This document shows, piece by piece, positions 55,092 to 62,167 of a stretch of 64,000 nucleotides of DNA. How positions within the stretch are numbered: the stretch's first letter is position 1; each line of letters opens with the position of its first letter. This DNA comes from Paraburkholderia largidicola (GTDB taxonomy: Bacteria > Pseudomonadota > Gammaproteobacteria > Burkholderiales > Burkholderiaceae). The notes beneath the pieces were generated by a model, which saw only the letters and a list, made by a program, of their open reading frames with translations, did no database searches and was not told where the DNA came from. The stretch is taken from NCBI RefSeq assembly GCF_013426895.1, contig NZ_AP023175.1, positions 1,488,001-1,552,000 of the forward strand, read 5' to 3'. Both the position numbers and the translations under genes were made by a program.

Positions 55092-56402
55092 TCAATGCGC
55101 GCCGACAGCTTCAGCCTGCTCGGCATGCGACGCGCGACGTGCGTCGAGCGCGACGATGCACACCAGCGAGATGCCCGCGAGGCACGTATAGAACACGGCG
55201 AGCGGCCACCATTGGCCCGTATAGCGATGCGCGAGCCACGTGCCGACGAGCGGCGTGAGACCGCCCGCCACCGCGCCGCACACCTGATACGCGAGCGAGA
55301 TGCCCGAGTAGCGCACGCGCGTCGGGAAAATGCCGCTGACGAAGCCCGCGATCACCGAGTAGAAGCTCGCCATGCAGACCACGGCGATCGCGATGCCGAT
55401 CACCATCGGCACGACCGAGCCGCTTTGCACGAGCACGAACATCGGATACGGCGAGATCATCGCGAGCAAGGCGGCGATCTTCAGGAAGCGCGCGCTGCCG
55501 ATGCGTTCGGCCGTCCATGCAGCGAGCGGCTGCGACAGAAACTGGATGATCGCGACGGCGAACAGGCAGTCGAGAATCAGCGAGCGCGTCACGCCGACGT
55601 ACTGCGTCGTGTACGCGATCATGAACGTGTTGGTGAAGTACACGCCCGCAATGCCGATCGTGTTCGCACCGATGCACAGCAGCACGAGACCCCATGCCGA
55701 GCTGAATACTTCGGCAATCGGCAGCTTCGCCGTGCGGTTCGATTCTTTCACACGCTGGAATTCCGGCGATTCATTCACGCCGAGACGGATCACGATACCG
55801 ACGATCAGCAGCACGGAGCTCGCAAGAAACGGCAGACGCCAGCCCCACGACATGAAGTCCGCCTTGTCCATCGACGTCACCGCGCGAAACGCGATCAGCG
55901 ACAGAATCAGCCCCGCCGGACTGCCCAACTGCGCAAACGACGCGAAGAACGTGCGGCGCCCTTGCGGCGCATGTTCGCCCGCCATCAGCACTGCGCCGCC
56001 CCACTCGCCGCCGACGGCAATGCCCTGCACCACGCGCAGCAGCACGAGCAGCACAGGCGCGAGCATGCCGACCTTCGAATAGTCAGGCAGCAGGCCAACA
56101 CACACGGTCGCGACGCCCATCATCATCAGCGTGGTCATCAGCGCTTTTTTGCGGCCGATGCGGTCGCCGAGATGGCCGAACACGATGCCGCCCAAAGGCC
56201 GCGCGAAAAAGCCCACCGCGAAGGTCGCAAACGACGCCATCGTGCTGACGAAGCGGTCATTCGACGGAAAGTACAGCTCGCCGAATACGAGCGCGGCGGC
56301 CGTCGCGTAGATATAGAAGTCGTACCACTCGATCATCGTGCCGATGAACGCGGCCGTCGCGGCGCGCCCCGGCTGACGGGCGGTACTGATGGTTTGGGTC
56401 AT
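55092..56402 (-). CDS. MFS transporter, metabolite:H+ symporter family
   Basis: Membrane transporter of 436 residues. The N-terminal GTMIEWYDFYIYATAAALVF, GHLGDRIGRKKALM and the 12-segment layout identify the MHS family, which imports organic acids and zwitterions. AGGAG before the ATG at 56402 fixes the start. First gene of the unit with the amidohydrolase and deacetylase; divergent from a LysR gene that probably regulates it. Confidence 0.86.
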   Translation of the reverse strand: MTQTISTARQPGRAATAAFIGTMIEWYDFYIYATAAALVFGELYFPSNDRFVSTMASFATFAVGFFARPLGGIVFGHLGDRIGRKKALMTTLMMMGVATVCVGLLPDYSKVGMLAPVLLVLLRVVQGIAVGGEWGGAVLMAGEHAPQGRRTFFASFAQLGSPAGLILSLIAFRAVTSMDKADFMSWGWRLPFLASSVLLIVGIVIRLGVNESPEFQRVKESNRTAKLPIAEVFSSAWGLVLLCIGANTIGIAGVYFTNTFMIAYTTQYVGVTRSLILDCLFAVAIIQFLSQPLAAWTAERIGSARFLKIAALLAMISPYPMFVLVQSGSVVPMVIGIAIAVVCMASFYSVIAGFVSGIFPTRVRYSGISLAYQVCGAVAGGLTPLVGTWLAHRYTGQWWPLAVFYTCLAGISLVCIVALDARRASHAEQAEAVGAH

Positions 56403-56564
56403 GCTGGCTCCTGATGCACGTCTGACGTGGGTTGAACCCGTGGCATTGCGCGCGGTGTTGGAATCGATGTGCCGCTCTTCTCTCGGAGCAGGCGCGCGCC
56501 ACGGCATGTGTCATTTATCGGCGGCCAGAAAACATTAGTCAAATTTCGAGTTATTATTCACCAC

Positions 56565-56579
56565 ATAAATTCAACTTAT
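56565..56579. promoter_or_regulatory. possible LysR-type operator
   Basis: ATAAATTCAACTTAT has T-N11-A form and 4-bp inverted arms. It lies within the divergent region between the LysR gene and the MFS gene, very close to the LysR start, a common site for autoregulation. Confidence 0.35.
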
Positions 56580-56590
56580 AGTTGCCTTCG

Positions 56591-57547
56591 ATGCGCCCCG
56601 ACATCGCCCGTTTTCTGAACGACCGGCTCGACTGGAATCTGTTGCGCACCTACCTCGTCATCATGCAGGAGCGCAGCCTGAGCCGCGCCGCCGCGCGCCT
56701 GCACGTCACGCAACCGGCCGTGAGCCAGGCGTTGCGGCGGCTCGAGGAAACGCTGGAGCGCAAGCTGATCGAACGGCGCGGCCCGTACTTCGCGCCGACT
56801 CAAGCGGGCGAAGAGGTCTATCGCATCGCCAGCGATATCTACGGCAACATCTCGCGGCTCGAAACCGAGATCGACGACCGCACCGAGGACATCAGCGGCT
56901 CGATTCGCCTGTTGACCATCAGCCGCATCGAGTCGCCCGTGTACGACGAGTTTCTCGCGGACTTTCATCGCGCGTATCCGCGCATCGACTTGCAGATCGA
57001 AGTGATGCGTTCGTCCGACATCATCTCGTCGCTGCTGCAAAAGACGGCGACTGCGGGCCTCGGCCTGTGCCGCTCGCCGCACGACAAGCTGGAAATGCGC
57101 TGCTTCCTGCGGCAACGCTATGCGATTTTCTGCGGGCGTCATCACCGGCTGTACGGCAAGTCGCCCTTGACGATGGAAGACCTGCTCGCCGAAAACTTCG
57201 TGTCGTTCACGAGCGACCAGATCGGCGACAGCCTCTCGCCCCTCACCGTGTTTCGCGACCAGAAGGGTTTTACGGGGCGCATCGTCGCGTCGTCGCCATC
57301 GCTCGATGAAGTGCGGCGGTTGATCTTCGCGGGCTTCGGCATCGGCTGCCTGCCCGAGCACATCGTGCGCGATGACATCGCACAGCAGCGCCTGTGGCGC
57401 CTGCCGCCCGAAGAAGGACTCGTCGATGTCGACGTGCATCTGCTGTGGCATCGCGACCGCAAGATGAATGCGGCGGATCACGCGTTTCTCGACAGCATGG
57501 AGCGCTGCATGCGCCGCTATGCGCTGTCGGAACGACTAGGCAAATGA
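56591..57547 (+). CDS. LysR-family transcriptional regulator
   Basis: LysR-type regulator of 318 residues from the ATG at 56591. A TTG three codons earlier is an alternative start. The helix-turn-helix (WNLLRTYLVIMQERSLSRAA, TQPAVSQALRRLEETL) is at residues about 15-75, followed by the effector domain. It is divergent from the MFS-amidohydrolase-deacetylase unit and probably controls it. The guanidine operon starts just downstream in the same direction but has its own promoter elements. Confidence 0.87.
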   Translation: MRPDIARFLNDRLDWNLLRTYLVIMQERSLSRAAARLHVTQPAVSQALRRLEETLERKLIERRGPYFAPTQAGEEVYRIASDIYGNISRLETEIDDRTEDISGSIRLLTISRIESPVYDEFLADFHRAYPRIDLQIEVMRSSDIISSLLQKTATAGLGLCRSPHDKLEMRCFLRQRYAIFCGRHHRLYGKSPLTMEDLLAENFVSFTSDQIGDSLSPLTVFRDQKGFTGRIVASSPSLDEVRRLIFAGFGIGCLPEHIVRDDIAQQRLWRLPPEEGLVDVDVHLLWHRDRKMNAADHAFLDSMERCMRRYALSERLGK

Positions 57548-57558
57548 CTCGCGTGCGA

Positions 57559-57575
57559 AGCACCTGACTGGTGCG
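57559..57575. promoter_or_regulatory. NtrC-like enhancer site
   Basis: AGCACCTGACTGGTGCG matches the NtrC consensus TGCACC-N5-GGTGCA at all but the two outermost bases and has the correct N5 spacing. It is centred about 120 bp before the predicted start of transcription. A weaker partial site may lie at 57614-57630. Confidence 0.65.
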
Positions 57576-57660
57576 AACACGCGCATGCGGATCGCGATCA
57601 CGCTTCAACCTTGTGCACGAAGCGTATGCGAAAAGCGCCGAAACCCAGTAAAGACGGCAG

Positions 57661-57676
57661 TGGCATGCTTATCGCT
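57661..57676 (+). promoter_or_regulatory. sigma-54-like promoter
   Basis: TGGCATGCTTATCGCT matches TGGCACG-N4-TTGCW at 10 of 12 defined positions and keeps the invariant GG-N10-GC. Transcription would start near 57687, giving a 5' leader of about 218 bases that contains the whole riboswitch. Confidence 0.65.
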
Positions 57677-57732
57677 TAGTCATGTGCAGGAGCCGGTGCA
57701 GCATCCGGTTTAGCAGTCACAATCTGGCAAAT

Positions 57733-57855
57733 GGACGACTAGGGTTCCGGTCCGCATCGATGCAAACACAAGCATTCGGTGCGCGACGCTGGTCCGAGAG
57801 TTGTCGACCTCGATGAGGTTACACGGCGGGATAAAAGCCCGGGAGAGAACGCGAT
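57733..57855 (+). ncRNA. guanidine-I (ykkC) riboswitch
   Basis: The conserved blocks of the ykkC/guanidine-I class occur in order and at normal spacing: CTAGGGTTCCGG (from 57739), GCTGGTCCGAGAG (from 57788) and ACACGGCGGGATAAAAGCCC followed by GGGAGA (57821-57846). This class binds guanidinium and raises expression of guanidine-handling genes. It directly precedes the transporter and carboxylase operon. Aptamer ends are approximate. Confidence 0.92.
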
Positions 57856-57904
57856 GCGTCGCGCCGCTCCTGCCGTCGATAACCGTCCCTGCGAGGTCAA
57901 CCTC

Positions 57905-58969
57905 ATGCGCAAGCTCCGATTTTTCGCCGCTGCCGTCGCTCTCTCCCTGTGCTTTTCCACACCCTCATTCGCTCAAGCCCGTAAGGACTTCAAGGTCTGC
58001 TGGACCATCTACGCCGGCTGGATGCCATGGGGCTATGCGAAGACGCAAGGCATCATGTCCAAGTGGGCGAAGAAGTACGGCATCAACGTCGATGTCGTGC
58101 AACTGAACGACTACATCGAATCGATCAACCAGTACACGGCCGGCAAATTCGACGGCTGCGCGATGACCAACATGGACGCGCTGACCATCCCCGCAACGGG
58201 CGGCGTGGACAGCACGGCCTTGATCGTCAGCGACTATTCGAACGGTAACGACGGCGTGCTCATCAAGGGCGCGGGCAAGAAGGTCGCGGACCTGAAGGGC
58301 CAGCCCGTCAATCTGGTCGAACTCTCCGTCTCGCACTATCTGCTCGCGCGCGCGCTCGAGTCGGCAGGCATGAGCGAGCGCGATATCAAGACCGTCAATA
58401 CGTCCGACGCCGATATCTCCGGCGCGTTCGCGACGCCCACCGTGCACAACGCCGTCACGTGGAACCCGATGCTCGCGGATCTGAAGGCGAAGCCGAACGT
58501 CACCGAAGTGTTCGATTCGAGCCGCATTCCGGGCGAGATCATGGACATGATGGTCGTCAACACGAAGACGCTGCATGACAACCCGGCGCTCGGCAAGGCG
58601 TTGACGGGCGCATGGTTCGAAATCATGCAGACGATGCACGGCACGTCGCCGGACACCGAGGCCGCGCTCACGTCGATGGCCAAAGCCTCGGGCACCGATC
58701 TCGCCGGCTACAAGGCGCAACTCTCCACCACGGCGCTCTTCTACACGCCGCAACAGGCACTCGATTTCGCCACCAGCCCGAACATGCCGAAGATCATGAC
58801 GCGCGTGGCGCAGTTCTCGTTCGATCACGGCCTGCTCGGCAAGGGCGCGCCGAACGCGGGCGCAGTGGGCATGGCATTCGACAACAACGTGGTGGTCGGC
58901 AGCAAAAGCAACCTGAAGCTGCGTTTCGATCCGACGTACGTGCGGATGGCCGCGCAAGGCAAGCTGTAA
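57905..58969 (+). CDS. ABC transporter substrate-binding protein, guanidine/urea carboxylase operon
   Basis: Periplasmic binding protein of 354 residues with a signal peptide (MRKLRFFAAAVALSLCFSTP, cleavage near SFAQA). It belongs to the type often labelled putative urea ABC binding protein because of its linkage to urea carboxylase (VCWTIYAGWMPWGYAKTQGI, GCAMTNMDALTIPATGGVDS). Under a guanidine-I riboswitch the more likely ligand is guanidine. The ATG at 57905 is chosen over in-frame ATGs upstream, which fall in the riboswitch or its linker, because it yields the signal peptide. Confidence 0.85.
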   Translation: MRKLRFFAAAVALSLCFSTPSFAQARKDFKVCWTIYAGWMPWGYAKTQGIMSKWAKKYGINVDVVQLNDYIESINQYTAGKFDGCAMTNMDALTIPATGGVDSTALIVSDYSNGNDGVLIKGAGKKVADLKGQPVNLVELSVSHYLLARALESAGMSERDIKTVNTSDADISGAFATPTVHNAVTWNPMLADLKAKPNVTEVFDSSRIPGEIMDMMVVNTKTLHDNPALGKALTGAWFEIMQTMHGTSPDTEAALTSMAKASGTDLAGYKAQLSTTALFYTPQQALDFATSPNMPKIMTRVAQFSFDHGLLGKGAPNAGAVGMAFDNNVVVGSKSNLKLRFDPTYVRMAAQGKL

Positions 58970-58997
58970 TCGCGGCTTGGTTCTGAAGGAGAGGCCC

Positions 58998-59813
58998 ATG
59001 CGGCTCATCAACCGACATCCTGGCCGCACCGGCAGTCTCATGCTGTTGCTGCTGCCCTTCATCGTGCTGATCGCGGTGTACCTCACCGGCTCGTCGCTGC
59101 GGCTGCAGGCCAATCCCGACGACAAGCTGTTGCCGTCCGCCACGCAGATGAAGGACGCGCTGCACGAATACGCGTTCACCGAGGACAAGCGCACGGGCGA
59201 ATACATGATGTGGGACGACACGGTGTCGAGCATGCGGCGGCTCGGCATCGGGCTGATCGCGAGCGCGGCGATCGCGCTCGTGTTCGGCATCGTGACGGGC
59301 AGCATTCCGCTCGCCGGCACGACGCTATCGCCGTTCATCACGGTGATATCGATGATCCCGCCGCTCGCGGTGCTGCCGATTCTCTTCATCGTGTTCGGAC
59401 TCGATGAGCTCTCGAAAGTCGTGCTGATCGTGATCGGCATCACGCCGATGATGATCCGCGATCTGCAGCAGCGCACGCGCGAGATTCCCGAGGAACTGTG
59501 GATCAAGGCGCAAACGCTCGGCGCATCGAGCTGGACGCTGATTCTGCGGGTGATCGTGCCGCAACTGCTGCCGCGTCTGTTGATTGCACTGCGTCTCGCG
59601 CTGACGTCGGCGTGGCTGTTCCTGATCGCAGCGGAGGCGATTGCGTCGACGGATGGCCTCGGCTATCGCATCTTTCTCGTGCGCCGCTATCTCGCGATGG
59701 ATGTGATCCTGCCTTACGTCGCGTGGATCACGCTGCTCGCGTGGTTGATCGACGAAGCGCTGCGCCGCCTCACGCAATGGGCTTTCCCCTGGTACAACGG
59801 AGGCCGCGCATGA
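58998..59813 (+). CDS. ABC transporter permease, guanidine operon
   Basis: Membrane permease of 271 residues with about six segments and the binding-protein-dependent transport loop EELWIKAQTLGASSWTLILR. The ATG at 58998 has AAGGAGAGG upstream. It is similar to SsuC/TauC-type permeases. Its stop overlaps the ATPase start (ATGA). Confidence 0.88.
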   Translation: MRLINRHPGRTGSLMLLLLPFIVLIAVYLTGSSLRLQANPDDKLLPSATQMKDALHEYAFTEDKRTGEYMMWDDTVSSMRRLGIGLIASAAIALVFGIVTGSIPLAGTTLSPFITVISMIPPLAVLPILFIVFGLDELSKVVLIVIGITPMMIRDLQQRTREIPEELWIKAQTLGASSWTLILRVIVPQLLPRLLIALRLALTSAWLFLIAAEAIASTDGLGYRIFLVRRYLAMDVILPYVAWITLLAWLIDEALRRLTQWAFPWYNGGRA

Positions 59814-60583
59814 TCGAGATCCGCAACCTGTGGAAGCAGTACGGCGATCAGGTCGTGCTGGAGCGGCTCAATCTGCGCATCGCGGAAGGCGAGTTCTGCT
59901 CGATGGTCGGTGCGTCGGGCTGCGGCAAGTCGACTTTCCTGCGCCTGCTGCTCGGCCAGGAACGTCCGACACGCGGCGCCATCCTGCTCGACGGCGAGCC
60001 CTTGCCGCCGGAGCCGGACCCGCATCGCGGCGTGGTGTTTCAGCGTTATTCGGTGTTTCCGCATCTCACCGTGCTGCGCAACGTGATGCTCGGCCTCGAA
60101 TTGCCGCATGCGCCGCTCACGGGCCGTCTGTTCGGCGCGCGCCGCCGCCTCGCTCGCGATGAAGCCGTTGCAATGCTCGCGCGTGTCGGCCTCGCCGATT
60201 CGCTCGACAAGTATCCGCATCAACTGTCGGGCGGCATGCAGCAACGTCTCGCGCTTGCGCAGGCGCTGGTGATGAAGCCGCGCGTGCTGCTGCTCGACGA
60301 ACCGTTCGGCGCGCTCGATCCGGGCATTCGCCGCGACATGCACGAACTGCTGATCGGGCTGTGGCGCGAAGCGAAGCTGACGGTCTTCATGGTTACGCAC
60401 GACCTGAAAGAAGGCTTCACGCTCGGCAGCCGCGTGCTCGTATTCGACAAGGTGCGCGTCGATCCGCAAGCGCCGCAGGCGTACGGCGCGCGCATCACCT
60501 ACGACATTCCCCTCGAACGCAACGGCGTGCGCGAAACGCATGCGGCGATGACGATTCCGCCGCTGCTCGCTGTACCCGCATGA
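59810..60583 (+). CDS. ABC transporter ATP-binding protein, guanidine operon
   Basis: ATPase of 257 residues with Walker A GASGCGKSTF (about residues 37-46), signature LSGGMQQRLALAQAL, Walker B VLLLDEPFGALD and the switch His in VTHDLKEG. It is coupled to the permease by ATGA overlap. A longer frame from 59498 covers the permease and is not real. Completes a three-gene importer. Confidence 0.9.
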   Translation: MIEIRNLWKQYGDQVVLERLNLRIAEGEFCSMVGASGCGKSTFLRLLLGQERPTRGAILLDGEPLPPEPDPHRGVVFQRYSVFPHLTVLRNVMLGLELPHAPLTGRLFGARRRLARDEAVAMLARVGLADSLDKYPHQLSGGMQQRLALAQALVMKPRVLLLDEPFGALDPGIRRDMHELLIGLWREAKLTVFMVTHDLKEGFTLGSRVLVFDKVRVDPQAPQAYGARITYDIPLERNGVRETHAAMTIPPLLAVPA

Positions 60584-60599
60584 TCGAAAGGACAAAAAT

Positions 60600-61307
60600 A
60601 TGAACGAAACATTGCTCGAAGAAACCGTGCCTGGCGGCGGACATGCGTCGCTGATCGTCAAGCGCGGCCAGTTGCTGCGTATCACCGATCCGCGCGGCGG
60701 CGCGAACGTCGCGATGCTGCTCTTCAACGCGGCCGAAAAAAGCGAGCGCCTGAATCTGCCCGACACGCTCAAGTGCCAGCACACAGCCAGGCTCACCAAA
60801 GGCCATTGCCTCTATTCCGACATGGGCCGTGTGCTCGCCGCGATCGTCGCGGATACGTGTGGCTGGCATGACAGTCTGGCCGGCATATCGAATGCAGCCG
60901 AAGTGTTCGAGAAGTACGGGCAAGGCCGCTATCAGGAACTGCGCAACGCGTTCTATCGCAACGGCACCGACAATCTGCTCGTCGAACTCGGCAAGTGGGG
61001 ACTCGGTATTTCGGATCTGCTGATGACGCTGAATCTGTTCAGCCGCGTCGATGTGACCGATGCGGGCGCGCTCAGCTTCGTCGAAGGCAATTCGAAAACG
61101 GGCGACTACATCGAACTGTATGCGCCGATGAACACGCTCGTCGTGCTGACGGCGATCCAGCATCCGCTCGACCCGAACCCGGAATATGCGCCGAAGCCCG
61201 TCAAGCTCACGCTGCGCGCCGCTGATCCTCAAGTCGCGGAAATCTGCCGCACGTCGTGCGATGAAAACGCACGCGGCTTCATCAACACCGAACGATTTTT
61301 TCTCTGA
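60600..61307 (+). CDS. DUF1989 protein UAAP1, probable carboxyguanidine deiminase subunit
   Basis: Protein of 235 residues of the urea carboxylase-associated (UAAP1, DUF1989) family, with [11 protein letters not shown] and [23 protein letters not shown] elements ([18 protein letters not shown]). AAAGGA precedes the ATG. Paired DUF1989 proteins in such operons were shown to form the deiminase CgdAB that converts carboxyguanidine to allophanate. With the riboswitch upstream, that role fits this pair. Which of the two is CgdA or CgdB was not resolved here. Confidence 0.82.
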   Translation: MNETLLEETVPGGGHASLIVKRGQLLRITDPRGGANVAMLLFNAAEKSERLNLPDTLKCQHTARLTKGHCLYSDMGRVLAAIVADTCGWHDSLAGISNAAEVFEKYGQGRYQELRNAFYRNGTDNLLVELGKWGLGISDLLMTLNLFSRVDVTDAGALSFVEGNSKTGDYIELYAPMNTLVVLTAIQHPLDPNPEYAPKPVKLTLRAADPQVAEICRTSCDENARGFINTERFFL

Positions 61308-61321
61308 GCGGAACGCGCGCC

Positions 61322-61966
61322 ATGACGACATCCATCCTCACGACCAGCACGCTCGATCCCGCCGACGCGATCTTTCGCGAGACCTTGCCTGCGGGCGAGC
61401 CGTGGCTCAAGGAACTGAAAGCCGGCCAGACGCTGCGCATTCGCGACGTAGAAGGCAATCAGGCGATCGACACGCTGTTCTACAGCCTCGCCGATCCGCG
61501 CGAGCGCTACGACGCGCAACGCACGCTGCGCCGCCAGCAAAGCCTCTATCTGACGACGGGCACCGTGCTCTATTCGAACCTCGGCAATCCGATGCTGACG
61601 ATCGTCGCCGATACGTGCGGGCGTCACGACACGCTCGGCGGCGCGTGCGCGCAGGAGAGCAACACCGTGCGCTATGCGCTGGAAAAGCGCTACATGCACA
61701 GCTGCCGCGACAACTACCTGCGTGCCTGCGCGCACGACGGCCGTCTGTCGAAAACCGACATCGCCGCCAACATCAATTTCTTCATGAACGTGCCCGTCAC
61801 ATCCGAGGGCGGCCTCACATTCGAGGACGGCATTTCCGCGCCGGGCAAATACGTCGAAGTGCGCGCGGAAATGGACGTAATCGTGCTGATCTCGAACTGC
61901 CCGCAACTGAACAATCCGTGCAACGCGTACAACCCCACTCCCGCGGAGCTGACGATATGGAACTGA
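61322..61966 (+). CDS. DUF1989 protein UAAP2, probable carboxyguanidine deiminase subunit
   Basis: Protein of 214 residues, second DUF1989 member, with [39 protein letters not shown] and [20 protein letters not shown]. Conserved Cys, His and Asp residues could bind the metal or substrate. It follows UAAP1 by 14 bp and probably works with it as a two-component deiminase (see the preceding gene). Confidence 0.82.
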   Translation: MTTSILTTSTLDPADAIFRETLPAGEPWLKELKAGQTLRIRDVEGNQAIDTLFYSLADPRERYDAQRTLRRQQSLYLTTGTVLYSNLGNPMLTIVADTCGRHDTLGGACAQESNTVRYALEKRYMHSCRDNYLRACAHDGRLSKTDIAANINFFMNVPVTSEGGLTFEDGISAPGKYVEVRAEMDVIVLISNCPQLNNPCNAYNPTPAELTIWN

Positions 61967-62067
61967 GCACGCTGCGTCTTTGGCTCTACACCGTGATGAA
62001 AGTGCGCGCAGAGCGTTTCATGCGCATCGAAGGCTCTGCGGCCTACATGAAGCACGCGAAACACTGA
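61957..62067 (+). CDS. possible 36-residue protein
   Basis: A frame of 36 residues (start [20 protein letters not shown], end KHAKH) begins inside the last codons of UAAP2 and ends 100 bp before the carboxylase. It has a basic, amphipathic character. GGAG lies ten bases before the ATG. No known family was recognised; it might be a real small protein or chance. Confidence 0.3.
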   Translation: MELSTLRLWLYTVMKVRAERFMRIEGSAAYMKHAKH

Positions 62068-62167
62068 GCCCGCTTTCAAGACCTGAAACGAAGCGACCTG
62101 CCGTGGACGACCTCGGCATGCATGCCCACGTGGCGGGACGACCCGCCCACGCATTGAACATCCACTC

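Larger units (their letters stand above)
57548..57904 (+). other. control region of the guanidine operon
   Basis: This 357-bp region between the LysR gene and the binding-protein gene contains, in order, an NtrC-like site (57559-57575), a sigma-54-like promoter (57661-57676) and a guanidine-I riboswitch (57733-57855), followed by a hairpin-forming Shine-Dalgarno segment (57893-57904). Confidence 0.75.

Noticed and set aside
57685..57700. Second NtrC-like sequence TGCAGGAGCCGGTGCA
   Set aside because: Spacing between the half-sites is one base short and it lies at or downstream of the predicted transcription start, so it is unlikely to be an enhancer site.
57779..57904. Upstream in-frame starts for the guanidine binding protein
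   Set aside because: They fall within the riboswitch or its linker, and only the ATG at 57905 yields a proper signal peptide.
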